DNA of 64,000 bases, taken from NCBI RefSeq assembly GCF_006385685.1, contig NZ_VFRP01000007.1:151984-215983 (forward strand), in the 5' to 3' direction. The notes beneath the pieces are model-generated. The model was not told the DNA's origin. It ran no database searches and was given only the letters and a program-made list of their open reading frames with translations. A program made the position numbers and the translations under genes. Positions 37,389 to 46,163 of this stretch are shown piece by piece. The stretch's first letter is position 1; every line of letters begins with the position of its first letter. This stretch comes from Amaricoccus solimangrovi. Lineage in GTDB: Bacteria > Pseudomonadota > Alphaproteobacteria > Rhodobacterales > Rhodobacteraceae.

Positions 37389-37952
37389 TCACTCCTTCCA
37401 CGTCACGACCTTCTCGAGATCGGGCCGCGGCCGGTCCGGCACCTCGCCGACGCCGGTGCCGATATGGATGAAGCCCGCGATCCATTCGTGATCGGCGAGG
37501 CCGAGTTCCTTCTCGCGCAGTTCCGCGTCATAGGCGGGCCAGCCGGTCAGCCAGTTCGCGCCCCAGCCCTCGGCGAGGCAGGCGTTGAGCAGGCTGAGCG
37601 CCACCGCGCCCGCGGAGAGCGCCTGTTCGACCGAGGGCACCTTCTCGCTCTCGACCGGGCTCGCCACCACCGCGATCGCGACCGGCGCCTGTTCGAAGGC
37701 GAGCGCGCCCTTCTCGGGATCCTGCCCCGCCGCCTCGGCGCGGTCGCGGATCGCGCGGGCGAAACGGCCGAGTGCCACGCCGCGCAGCACGATCAGCCGC
37801 CAGGGCTCCAGCTTGCCGTGGTCGGGCACCCGGACCGCGGCCGTCATCAGCCGCTCCAGCGTCTCGCGGTCCGGCTCCGGCAGGCCGAGAAGCCGCGCGG
37901 GACGCGAGCGGCGGGTCAGGAGGAATTCGGCGGCTTCCGGATTGGCGGGCAT
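37389..37952 (-). CDS. Nitroreductase family FMN-dependent oxidoreductase
   Basis: A 187-residue protein of the NfsA/FRP fold. FLLTRRSRPARLL carries the FMN-phosphate-binding RRS motif; DHGKLEPWRLIVLRG and LLNACLAEGWGANWLTG are the other family blocks, and the C-terminus ends in the usual region GFIHIGTGVGEVPDRPRPDL. The length fits the YdjA-like branch. The natural substrate (quinone, nitro compound or other) cannot be inferred. It ends 22 bp before the EI24-like gene on the same strand. Confidence 0.88.
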   Translation of the reverse strand: MPANPEAAEFLLTRRSRPARLLGLPEPDRETLERLMTAAVRVPDHGKLEPWRLIVLRGVALGRFARAIRDRAEAAGQDPEKGALAFEQAPVAIAVVASPVESEKVPSVEQALSAGAVALSLLNACLAEGWGANWLTGWPAYDAELREKELGLADHEWIAGFIHIGTGVGEVPDRPRPDLEKVVTWKE

Positions 37953-38035
37953 GGTCTGTCGTGTCCTCGTCTGGGATTGCGCCGGGCAGATGTTCCGCCG
38001 CGCGGCCCGCGTCAAGGGCCGTCGTGCCGGGAGGC

Positions 38036-38767
38036 TCACTCGCGCCCGAGCACCCGGTCGCTCAGGAAGCCCGCGACCGCGCCGCTCCGGAAGCCCGCCA
38101 TCAGCGCCTCCCGGTCGTAGCCCTCGCGCAGCCAGTCGCGAAAGCCGACGCCGCTCCGCGCCTGCTCCGCCGCGTAGGCGTCGATCATGTAGCCGAGCAC
38201 CCCGGTCCCGCCGCGGCGCAGATGCAGGTAGCGCCACGAGAGCTGCGCCCGCGCCGCCTCCGGCGTCGCGTCGGTCCGGAGCAGCAGGTAGAGCGCGGAG
38301 GCGAACCCGGCCCGGTCCGAGCCGGATTTGCAGTGGATCAGCATGGGCTTCGCGGCGCGGGCGAAGATCGCGTCGAGCTCCAGGATCGTCGCCACCTCGG
38401 GCAGCGAGCGCGAATTGAGCTTCAGGTCGACGAGCTCGATCCCGAGCTCGGCGCAGGCCTCGCGCTCGAGAATGTAGGAGCCCCAGCGCGTCTCGCCGCG
38501 CAGGTTCAGGATCGTCCGGAAGCCGCGGCCGGCGAGCCGGCGGATCTGGGCCGGATCGGGCTGGCTGCCGCGCCAGACGCCGGGGCCGATCTCGTGCAGG
38601 TTGCGCCAGACATAGCGCGCCAGCCCGTGATCGAAGACGAGCATGTCGATCACCGCGCCCCGCCGCGCCGCCGCGCCGCCCTCCGCGAGCCAGCGCTCCT
38701 TCCAGTTCCGGTGCCAGACCCGGAGCGGGCGTTCCTGCCGCCGCCGCGATGCCTCGTCGCGCGCCAT
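38036..38767 (-). CDS. Protein tyrosine/dual-specificity phosphatase
   Basis: A 243-residue protein with the cysteine phosphatase signature HCKSGSDRAG (C146, CX5R). WRGSQPDPAQIRRLAGRGF and TILNLRGE form the N-terminal strand-helix unit, and the Asp general acid may lie in the VDLKLNSRSLPE region. This resembles the DSP-PTPase group near phytase-like phosphatases in alphaproteobacteria. A basic N-terminal stretch (RRRQERPLRVWHRNWKERW) precedes the domain. The gene starts 2 bp after the stop of the acetyltransferase gene, suggesting co-expression. The substrate is unknown. Confidence 0.8.
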   Translation of the reverse strand: MARDEASRRRQERPLRVWHRNWKERWLAEGGAAARRGAVIDMLVFDHGLARYVWRNLHEIGPGVWRGSQPDPAQIRRLAGRGFRTILNLRGETRWGSYILEREACAELGIELVDLKLNSRSLPEVATILELDAIFARAAKPMLIHCKSGSDRAGFASALYLLLRTDATPEAARAQLSWRYLHLRRGGTGVLGYMIDAYAAEQARSGVGFRDWLREGYDREALMAGFRSGAVAGFLSDRVLGRE

Positions 38768-38769
38768 GC

Positions 38770-39474
38770 TCAGCCGAGGCCCGGATCGCGCGCGACGAGG
38801 CAGGGCGCGGTCAGTTCCGAGAGCGCGCGGACCTGCCGGCCCTGCCCGTCGAAATTCGCCGGATCGAGCCATTCGGCATAGGCCGGGCCGAGGCAGGGCC
38901 AGTCGCCGTCGACCATCGCGAACCAGGCGGTGTCGCGGTTGCGCCCCTTGACCACGGTGGCCCGGCGGAACACGCCCTCGTAGGAGAAGCCGAACCGCTC
39001 CGCCGCCCGCCGGCTCGGCAGGTTCAGCGCGTCGCATTTCCACTCGAACCGGCGATAACCCCAGGCGAAGACATTCGCCGCCAGCAGGAAGATCGCCTCG
39101 GTCGCCGCCCGGCTCCGCCGCGCCCGGGGCGCGAGGCAGACGTGGCCGACCTCGATCGTGCCCGACTCCGGCGTGATCCGCATCAGGCTCATCACCCCGC
39201 CCGGCAGCCGCGTCGCCCGGTCGATCAGCGCGAAGAACAGCGGATCCCGGCTCGCGCTCTGCCGCTCGATGAAGCGGGAATATTCGCCGATGCCGAAGAA
39301 GGGGCCGTAGGGCAGATAGTCCCAGGTCGCCTCGGCCCCCTGCAGCGCCATGTGCAGATCGGCCGCGTGGCGGCGGTCGAGCGGCTCGAGCCGCGCGTAA
39401 TCGCCCTCGATCACCCGCCGCTCCGGCGCCCGCGCCGGCTTCCAGCCCTCGACGATCCAGCCAAGCTCGCCCAT
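38770..39474 (-). CDS. GNAT family N-acetyltransferase
   Basis: A 234-residue RimJ/RimL-type acetyltransferase: ARLEPLDRRHAADLHMAL at the start, then GVMSLMRITPESGTIEVGHV, the acetyl-CoA region RRSRAATEAIFLLAANVFAW, and NLPSRRAAERFGFSYEGVFRRATVVKGRNRDT. This last pattern is typical of the Acetyltransf_3 proteins annotated against small molecules or protein N-termini. The start at MGELGW has a GGGAG-like site. It is upstream of and nearly abutting the phosphatase gene. Confidence 0.87.
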   Translation of the reverse strand: MGELGWIVEGWKPARAPERRVIEGDYARLEPLDRRHAADLHMALQGAEATWDYLPYGPFFGIGEYSRFIERQSASRDPLFFALIDRATRLPGGVMSLMRITPESGTIEVGHVCLAPRARRSRAATEAIFLLAANVFAWGYRRFEWKCDALNLPSRRAAERFGFSYEGVFRRATVVKGRNRDTAWFAMVDGDWPCLGPAYAEWLDPANFDGQGRQVRALSELTAPCLVARDPGLG

Positions 39475-39719
39475 GCGCCACTCTCCCTTCGCGGGCGCGA
39501 CCCTGCCACGCGGCACCGCCGACCGCAACGGCCCCCGCGCGCCGAATCAGCGCGCCGGGAAAGCCGCGCAGCCTCGGGTTGACCCGGCGGACCCCGGCGC
39601 AACCCCCGTCGGCAAGCCCCGCCGCCGCCGAGGCAATTCCCCCTGGCCGCGCCGCGCCCGCGCGATGGTACAATACCCGGATCGCGCGTCGTGATCATTC
39701 GATCGAACAGGAGGAGCCG

Positions 39720-41663
39720 ATGGCCGATCCGAAATCCGTTCCCGAACGCATCACCGAGCTGACCGCGCTCGCCAAGGGCGCCTGGACGAGCCTGCTGACC
39801 GCGATCCTCTTCATCGGCGTCACGCTCGTCTCGCTGCGCCACGCGGAATTCCTCGTCGCGGGCGAGAACGTGACGCTGCCGGTGATCAGCCTCAGCATGC
39901 CGACGCGGATGTTCTTCTTCTGCGCCCCGGTGCTGCTCGCCGTGCTCTACGTGAACCTGCACAACCACCTGCGCCGGCTCTGGAAGGCCTTCGAGATCGC
40001 GCCGCCGGACCGGGAGGGCAGCCCGGAATTCGGCACGAAACCCTACCGGCTCGCCGACGACATCCCGACCTGGATGGGCAACGACCTCGCGCTCTCGATG
40101 AACGCGGGCAACACGCCCCATGCCGAGGAATGGGCGGGCGGGCGCGACCTGATCGCGAGCTTCCTCATCTGGTGGCTCGCGCCCGCGGTGCTCGTCTACG
40201 CCTGGTACCGCTTCCTGCCGGCGCGCGACCCGCTGCTGACGCTCGTCATCCTCGCCTGCCTCGCCGCGATGGTGGTGATGGGAAGCCGCAGCCGGACCGA
40301 GGCGATGGTCCGCCTCCGCAAGCGCGACCGCGCGGCGCTCGAACGGCGCGCGGCGCTCGGCGGCGGCGCCATCCTCGCCCTGCTCCTCGTCGCGAGCGGC
40401 GCCTGGATCTTCGGCCCGGCCGGGCTCCGGCCCTACGAGGCGCGTTTCGCCGCCGCCCGCGACATCCTCGCCCAGATCGGCTCGGGCAGCCCCGAGGGCA
40501 GGCGGCGCGTCGCGGCCCTCGCCGGGCTCACGCTCGACATCGACCGCGGCAAGATCGTCAAGGCCGACGCGATCCCGAGCGCCGCGGACAGCCGCGAGGC
40601 GTTCCGGAAGGGCTGGTGCGAGCGGATGGAGATCGAGACCGAGGTCTGCGGCAACGTGCCGGGCGCCACGATCGGCGCCACCAACACGACGACGCTGCGC
40701 CGCCGCGCCTATTGCCAGCGCGCCGAGATCCGCGCGCTCTACCTCCGCCCGGCCGATTGCGAGCAGTATTTCGACCTGATCGACGCGCGGTTCGAGGTGG
40801 ACTGGATCGCCGCGCGCCGCGCGGAGCTTGGCAAGCTGCCGGTGATCGACCTGACCGCGCGCGACCTGACCGGCGCCTCGGCAGAGGGGGCGCAGCTCAG
40901 CCGCGTCGATCTCACCCATGCCTCGCTCTCCGGCGCCAACCTGCCCTGGGCGCGGTTCGAGGGCGCGACGCTGCAGGAGGCGGACCTGACCGACCTCTGG
41001 GCCTATTACGCCGATTTCAGCCTCGCGAACTTCACCGACGCCGACATGCGCCACGCCAATCTCGAATGGAGCGACCTCGCCGACGCGGTGCTGATCCGGG
41101 CCGACCTGCGCGGCGCCAATCTCAGCGGCGCCAATCTCGTCGGCGCCGACCTGCGCGGGGCGGACCTGCGCGGCGCGAAGCTCATCCGCGCCAAGCTCTA
41201 CCGCGCCCGGCTCGAGGGCGCGCTCCTCTTCGACGCCGACCTCACCGACGCGGACGGGCTGACGCAGGCCCAGCTCGACGGCGCCGCGGGCGAGGCGCGG
41301 CCCCCCGCGCCCGATACCGAGGCCGGGGCGGCCTGCGCCGGCGGCACCTGCCTGCCCCGGCCGCGCGAGATCGGCCTGCTGCCGAACCGCCTCCAGCCGC
41401 CGCTCGAAATCCGGTCGTGCTTCGCGCGACGGCCCGAGGTGATCGAGCGGATGTGCGACGACTGGGAGGACGCGACGACGAAGGAGACCTGCCGCGCCTG
41501 GGCCAGCCCCCGGACGGCGGAGTGGGAGGCGCGGCTCTGCCCGAGGCCCGATGGCCCCGCGATCGCCGCCACCGGCCTCACCACCCGGCCCGACACGCGC
41601 CGCGTCGACCCCTATCCGCTGCCGCCGTTCCGGACGCTCGCCCCGGCGCGCTTCGGCGACTGA
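39720..41663 (+). CDS. Pentapeptide-repeat membrane protein (first of two)
   Basis: A 647-residue protein. About five hydrophobic segments occupy residues 20-235 (SLLTAILFIGVTLVSL, MFFFCAPVLLAVLYV, LIASFLIWWLAPAVLVYAW, LLTLVILACLAAMVV, GGGAILALLLVASGAW). A soluble region follows, then about 25 pentapeptides (residues 380-520; A-D/N-L-x-x, as in RADLRGANLSGANLVGADLR). A C-terminal domain contains TQAQLDGAAG and eight or so cysteines. The pentapeptide part should fold into a right-handed quadrilateral beta-helix. An AGGAGG site lies directly before the ATG. It is divergent from the GNAT gene. The function is unknown; the layout is shared with the second pentapeptide gene 0.7 kb downstream. Confidence 0.88.
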   Translation: MADPKSVPERITELTALAKGAWTSLLTAILFIGVTLVSLRHAEFLVAGENVTLPVISLSMPTRMFFFCAPVLLAVLYVNLHNHLRRLWKAFEIAPPDREGSPEFGTKPYRLADDIPTWMGNDLALSMNAGNTPHAEEWAGGRDLIASFLIWWLAPAVLVYAWYRFLPARDPLLTLVILACLAAMVVMGSRSRTEAMVRLRKRDRAALERRAALGGGAILALLLVASGAWIFGPAGLRPYEARFAAARDILAQIGSGSPEGRRRVAALAGLTLDIDRGKIVKADAIPSAADSREAFRKGWCERMEIETEVCGNVPGATIGATNTTTLRRRAYCQRAEIRALYLRPADCEQYFDLIDARFEVDWIAARRAELGKLPVIDLTARDLTGASAEGAQLSRVDLTHASLSGANLPWARFEGATLQEADLTDLWAYYADFSLANFTDADMRHANLEWSDLADAVLIRADLRGANLSGANLVGADLRGADLRGAKLIRAKLYRARLEGALLFDADLTDADGLTQAQLDGAAGEARPPAPDTEAGAACAGGTCLPRPREIGLLPNRLQPPLEIRSCFARRPEVIERMCDDWEDATTKETCRAWASPRTAEWEARLCPRPDGPAIAATGLTTRPDTRRVDPYPLPPFRTLAPARFGD

Positions 41664-41672
41664 GCCCGCGCC

Positions 41673-42203
41673 TCAGCCGAAGGAGAAGCCCGGCGGATAT
41701 TCGTGCAGCCCGTCGAAATCGGCCTTGCCGAGCGTGACGCCGGCGTTGCGGAGCGCGAGATAGGCCATCGCGTGGTGGAAATAGAGGTTCGGCAGGCCGA
41801 AGCCGTTCAGGAACTGCTCGGCGGGCAGTTCGAGATGCGCGATCCCCGCCTGCGCCCGGATGATCCGCCGCCCGGAATGGGCGAAATCCTCGGGATCGAG
41901 CCCCCGCAGCAGCCCCCGCGCCCCTTCGAGCCGCGCGAGAAGCCCCGGCCCGTCCAGCGGATCACGCAGTTCCGGCGCGCGCCGCCCCACGAGCGGGAAG
42001 GCGATCCGGAGCGCGAACTGCGCCGTGGTCGCGACCTGGCGCGCGGCGGGCATCATCTCGGGATGCGGCCTGAGCGTCAGCGCCTCGGGATAGAGCGGCC
42101 CGAGATGCTCCTCCGCGCGGACGAGCGTCGCCTCGAGCCGGTCGAGCACGGCGATGAAGACCGGCACCGAGGCGCGGTAGAACGGGGGCGGTTTCTGGTC
42201 CAT
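41673..42203 (-). CDS. DUF1993 family protein
   Basis: A 176-residue protein of the DUF1993 family (DinB-like four-helix fold expected): YRASVPVFIAVLDRLEATLV, LTLRPHPEMMPAARQVATT, and the C-terminal FLNGFGLPNLYFHHAMAYLALRNAG signature. Histidines H55 and in YFHHAMAY may bind metal as in DinB-like proteins, but this is inference. The function is unknown. It lies between the two pentapeptide-repeat genes on the opposite strand. Confidence 0.85.
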   Translation of the reverse strand: MDQKPPPFYRASVPVFIAVLDRLEATLVRAEEHLGPLYPEALTLRPHPEMMPAARQVATTAQFALRIAFPLVGRRAPELRDPLDGPGLLARLEGARGLLRGLDPEDFAHSGRRIIRAQAGIAHLELPAEQFLNGFGLPNLYFHHAMAYLALRNAGVTLGKADFDGLHEYPPGFSFG

Positions 42204-42344
42204 CTTGGCGCGCCTCGCGGAGATCCGCTTGTTCGGGATGCGCCTGCGAGCTAGCCTTTGCGCGGGGCGATTTCAATCCGCGTTCGTTTCATGGCCACTG
42301 ACAATCCTCACCGGAATATCTTCCACGGCGCGGAGCGCATCTAG

Positions 42345-44279
42345 ATGGCAGAATGGCTCCGGATCGATGACGCGGGCATCACGGTTCAGATTGCCATCCC
42401 TGAAGGCCTCCAGACCGCGGCTTGGCTGATCGGCCTCACCTGCGGTCTCGCGCTCGTCCTCAAGCTCATCGAGGTCTGGAACCGTCGTCAGCCCTCGCCG
42501 CGGAGGCTCTGGCGCGGCCTCACCGGCAGCGTCCAGCGGAACTATGTTACGCCCCTGATCCTGTTCGGCATCATCGCGCTCGGCTGGTCGGTCGCCGCGT
42601 ACCTGTGGCAAATTCCGCTGCTGATCGGCGCGATGCTCGCCAGGCTCAAGCTGCAAATGGCAGGCACGGACACGTCCGGCATTCGTGACATCGCGTACAC
42701 GTTCGCCGCGCTCGCCGGTATGCTCGCGATCCTCGCCACCATCCCGTTCCAGCTTGTCCGCGTCTGGATCAACGAGCGCACCGCGCGCACGCAGGAAGCC
42801 AATCTGACCACCAGCCTGATCAATACCGCCGTCGAGGGCCTCGGCGCCGAGAAGACGGTGAGCCGGATCGGCCGTCCGGTCACCTTCTCGATGGGAGGCG
42901 CGCCCGACCGCACCGAGATCGAGTGGCGGGGACAGGAATTACCGGACCCGCCCGAGGCTGGCTGGCACCGCCGAAGCGGTGACTGGCAGACGTTCGACGC
43001 GACCCAGCCCAATCTGGAGGTTCGCATCGGCGCGATCTACACGCTTGAGCGGATCGCGCGGACAGACCCCGCCGAACATATCCGCGTCATGGATATTCTC
43101 TGCGCTTATGTCCGCGAGAACGCTCCGGCGCGGGATGCGATGCCGCACGAGCCGGGCGAATGGCCCGAATATCCCGAAGGCATGACGCAAGACCACGCTG
43201 TTCGACGGTCGGCCGAACTTCGGGAGAGAGCCGAGCGGTTGCGTGCGTGGGTCGCCTCCCTGCCTCCCCCTCGGACCGACGTTCAGGCTGTGCTTGAGGT
43301 CATCGGGCGCCGCGATCCTGAGCGGATCGGCCGCGAGGAGGCCGCCGAGACTCGCAGCGGCGCCGAAGGCTATCGGCTCAACCTGAGACAAAGTAACCTG
43401 CGCCGTTATGACCTGTCCCATCTCGATTTCCGCCGCGCCGACCTCGTCGAGGCGCGGATGGAGGGGGCGGACCTCTGGCAGGCGCGGATGGAGGGGGCGG
43501 ACCTCCGCGAGGCGCGGATGGAGGGGGCGTACCTCAGCGGGGCGCGGATGGAGGGGGCGGACCTCCGCGAGGCGCGGATGGAGGGGGCGGACCTCTGGCA
43601 GGCGCGGATGGAGGGGGCGTACCTCCGCGGGGCGCGGATGGAGGGGGCGAACCTCTGGCAGGCGCGGATGGAGGGGGCGGACCTCCGCGAGGCGCGGATG
43701 GAGGGGGCGGACCTCTGGCAGGCGCGGATGGAGGGGGCGTACCTCCGCGGGGCGCGGATGGAGGGGGCGAACCTCTGGCAGGCGCGGATGGAGGGGGCGG
43801 ACCTCCGCGGGGCGCGGATGGAGGGGGCGAACCTCAGCGGGGCGCGGATGGAGGGGGCGGACCTCTGGCAGGCGCGGATGGAGGGGGCGGACCTCCGCGG
43901 GGCGGACCTGCGGAACTCGAAATGGGCCGGGGCATCAATCCGGGCGTCCCCGGCCCATTTCGCGGATCTTCGCGGCGCGCAAGACGTGACGCAAGCCCAG
44001 CTCGATCAATTCATCGGGAACGCGGGGACGCTGCTGCCGGAGGGCAATGCCCCGGACACCGGCGAACCCTACCACGTCTGGAGCTGCTGGGAGACGCCGC
44101 CGGAGGGATTCGACGACCTCGTGCGATATCTTTATCTTTCCAACCCCTTCGTGTCAGAGTCGGAGCTTCGCGCAGAGTTCCTCTGCCGTCAGGACAATCC
44201 CGCGCGCAAGCTGGAGAACGGCCTCCCCGTCAGTGCGCCCTACCCGCCCGGCCACCCCTTGGCCGAGGGCGAGAATTGA
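42345..44279 (+). CDS. Pentapeptide-repeat membrane protein with recently expanded decapeptide array
   Basis: A 644-residue protein. Three hydrophobic segments (AAWLIGLTCGLALVLKLIEV, LILFGIIALGWSVAAYLW, TFAALAGMLAILATIPFQLV) are followed by a cytoplasmic domain with LEVRIGAIYTLERIAR, MDILCAYVRENAP and DVQAVLEVIGRRD, blocks I associate with a family widespread in Rhodobacterales. Residues 370-519 are fifteen decapeptides ARMEG-A(D/Y/N)L(WQ/RE/SG/RG), flanked by ordinary pentapeptides. The C-terminal cap begins DLRGAQDVTQAQLDQFIG. The beta-helix would have about eight coils. Base composition in the 5' and 3' parts looks less GC-rich than the neighbours. The ATG has no strong ribosome-binding site. 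Function unknown. Confidence 0.88.
   Translation: MAEWLRIDDAGITVQIAIPEGLQTAAWLIGLTCGLALVLKLIEVWNRRQPSPRRLWRGLTGSVQRNYVTPLILFGIIALGWSVAAYLWQIPLLIGAMLARLKLQMAGTDTSGIRDIAYTFAALAGMLAILATIPFQLVRVWINERTARTQEANLTTSLINTAVEGLGAEKTVSRIGRPVTFSMGGAPDRTEIEWRGQELPDPPEAGWHRRSGDWQTFDATQPNLEVRIGAIYTLERIARTDPAEHIRVMDILCAYVRENAPARDAMPHEPGEWPEYPEGMTQDHAVRRSAELRERAERLRAWVASLPPPRTDVQAVLEVIGRRDPERIGREEAAETRSGAEGYRLNLRQSNLRRYDLSHLDFRRADLVEARMEGADLWQARMEGADLREARMEGAYLSGARMEGADLREARMEGADLWQARMEGAYLRGARMEGANLWQARMEGADLREARMEGADLWQARMEGAYLRGARMEGANLWQARMEGADLRGARMEGANLSGARMEGADLWQARMEGADLRGADLRNSKWAGASIRASPAHFADLRGAQDVTQAQLDQFIGNAGTLLPEGNAPDTGEPYHVWSCWETPPEGFDDLVRYLYLSNPFVSESELRAEFLCRQDNPARKLENGLPVSAPYPPGHPLAEGEN
43451..43900 (+). 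repeat. Fifteen tandem 30-bp repeats inside the pentapeptide gene
   Basis: Units start every 30 bp from 43451 to 43871 without phase slips. In all fifteen, the first 19 nt are identical; variation is limited to the codon for D/Y/N and the last two residues (WQ, RE, SG, RG). Units 4-7 (43541-43660) and 8-11 (43661-43780) are identical, and identity continues to a total of 149 nt, so a 120-bp block was duplicated recently on top of the 30-bp array. Copy-number change would be in frame. Confidence 0.97.
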
Positions 44280-44282
44280 CGC

Positions 44283-46064
44283 CTACCCCTTCGGCACCAC
44301 CCTCAACTGCAGATCCTTGAGCTGCTCGTTCGTCGGCTCGCTCGGGGCGCCCATCATCAGGTCCTCGGCGCGCTGGTTCATCGGGTACATGATGACCTCG
44401 CGGATGTTCTCCGCGCCGGCGAGCAGCATCACGATCCGGTCGACGCCCGGCGCGATCCCGGCGTGGGGCGGCGCGCCGTAGCGGAAGGCGGAGAGCATGC
44501 CGCCGAAATGGGCGTCGACATGCTCCTTCGGATAGCCGACGACGCCGAAGGCCTTGTACATGATCTCGGGCTTGTGGTTCCGCACCGCGCCCGACGACAG
44601 TTCCACCCCGTTGCAGACGATGTCGTACTGATACCCGAGCACGTCGAGCGGGTTCATCGTCTCGAGCGCCTCGAGCCCGCCCTGCGGCATCGAGAACGGG
44701 TTGTGCGAGAAGTCGAGCCTGTCCGTCTCCTCGTCGAGCTCGTACATCGGGAAATCGACGATCCAGGCGAAGTCGAACCGCTCCTCGTCCGTGAGGCCGA
44801 GCTCCTTGCCGATCACGTTGCGCGCCTTGCCGGCGACCGCCTGGAACTTCGAGGGCTTGCCGCCGAGGAAGAAGGCCGCGTCGCCCTCCTTCAGCCCAAG
44901 CTGGGTCCGGATCGCCTCGGTCCGCTCCGGGCCGATGTTCTTCGCGAGCGGCCCCGCGGCCTCCGTCGCGCCGTCCTCGCCCTTGCGCCAGAAGATGTAG
45001 CCCATACCCGGAAGCCCCTCGCTCTGGGCGAAGGCGTTCATCCGGTCGCAGAACTTGCGGCTGCCGCCGCCGGGCGCCGGGATCGCGCGGACCTCGTTGC
45101 CGGGCTGCTCCAGCAGCGAGGCGAAGACCTTGAAGCCGGAGCCCGCGAAATGCTCGGAAACGATCTGCATCCGGATCGGGTTCCTGAGGTCCGGCTTGTC
45201 GGACCCGTACCAGAGCATCGAATCGCGATAGGCGATGCGCGGGAATTCCGGCGTGACCGGGCGGCCGCCGCCGAATTCCTCGAAGACGCCGCGCATCACA
45301 GGCTCGATCACCTGGAAGACGTCCTCCTGGGTCGCGAAGCTCATCTCCATGTCGAGCTGGTAGAACTCGCCGGGGCTACGGTCGGCGCGCGGATCCTCGT
45401 CGCGGAAACAGGGGGCGATCTGGAAGTAGCGGTCGAAACCCGCGACCATGGTCAGCTGCTTGAACTGCTGCGGCGCCTGCGGCAGCGCGTAGAACTTGCC
45501 CGGATGGAGGCGCGAAGGCACGAGGAAGTCGCGCGCGCCCTCGGGGGAGGAGGCGGTCAGGATCGGCGTCTGGAACTCGGTGAAGCCCTGCGCGCGCATC
45601 GCGTCGCGCAGATAGGCGATCACGTTCGAGCGCAGCATGATGTTCGCATGCAGGCTCTCGCGGCGCAGGTCGAGGAAGCGGTAGCGGAGCCGGGTCTCCT
45701 CGGGATACTCGACCTCGCCGAAGACCGGCAGCGGCAGTTCGTCCGCGGCCGAGAGCACCTCGACCTCGCGCGCGTAGACCTCGATCTCGCCGGTGGCGAT
45801 CTTCGGGTTCACCAGGTCCGCGGCGCGCGCCTTCACCACGCCGTCGATCCGGATCACCCATTCGGCGCGCACGCTCTCGAGCGTCGCGAAGGCGGCGCTG
45901 TCGCCGTCGCAGATCACCTGGGTGACGCCGTAATGGTCGCGCAGGTCGATGAAGAGCACGCCGCCATGGTCGCGCACGCGATGCACCCAGCCCGAGAGCC
46001 GGACGGTCTCGCCGACGTTGCCGGCGCGGAGCGCGGCGCATGTATGGGTGCGATAGGCGTGCAT
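44283..46064 (-). CDS. aspS: Aspartyl-tRNA synthetase
   Basis: A 593-residue class II synthetase of bacterial type: N-terminal OB-fold anticodon-binding domain ([20 protein letters not shown]), the motif 2 region [20 protein letters not shown], a GAD insertion domain (about 290-420), and motif 3 in [15 protein letters not shown]. It charges tRNA-Asp; many alphaproteobacterial enzymes also charge tRNA-Asn (non-discriminating), which cannot be decided here. It is convergent with the second pentapeptide gene, 3 bp between stops. Confidence 0.97.
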   Translation of the reverse strand: MHAYRTHTCAALRAGNVGETVRLSGWVHRVRDHGGVLFIDLRDHYGVTQVICDGDSAAFATLESVRAEWVIRIDGVVKARAADLVNPKIATGEIEVYAREVEVLSAADELPLPVFGEVEYPEETRLRYRFLDLRRESLHANIMLRSNVIAYLRDAMRAQGFTEFQTPILTASSPEGARDFLVPSRLHPGKFYALPQAPQQFKQLTMVAGFDRYFQIAPCFRDEDPRADRSPGEFYQLDMEMSFATQEDVFQVIEPVMRGVFEEFGGGRPVTPEFPRIAYRDSMLWYGSDKPDLRNPIRMQIVSEHFAGSGFKVFASLLEQPGNEVRAIPAPGGGSRKFCDRMNAFAQSEGLPGMGYIFWRKGEDGATEAAGPLAKNIGPERTEAIRTQLGLKEGDAAFFLGGKPSKFQAVAGKARNVIGKELGLTDEERFDFAWIVDFPMYELDEETDRLDFSHNPFSMPQGGLEALETMNPLDVLGYQYDIVCNGVELSSGAVRNHKPEIMYKAFGVVGYPKEHVDAHFGGMLSAFRYGAPPHAGIAPGVDRIVMLLAGAENIREVIMYPMNQRAEDLMMGAPSEPTNEQLKDLQLRVVPKG

Positions 46065-46163
46065 CGGGCGGATCCTGGCTGTGGCGGGGCGGCGCCCGCG
46101 AAGACGCGGCCCCTTATACCGGCCAGCCCCCGGCGCGCAAGGTTTCCCGGGGCGGATCGCGCC

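Noticed and set aside
43451..43900. CRISPR array
   Set aside because: The 30-bp units are contiguous without spacers, lie in frame within a protein gene, and encode pentapeptides; no cas genes are present.
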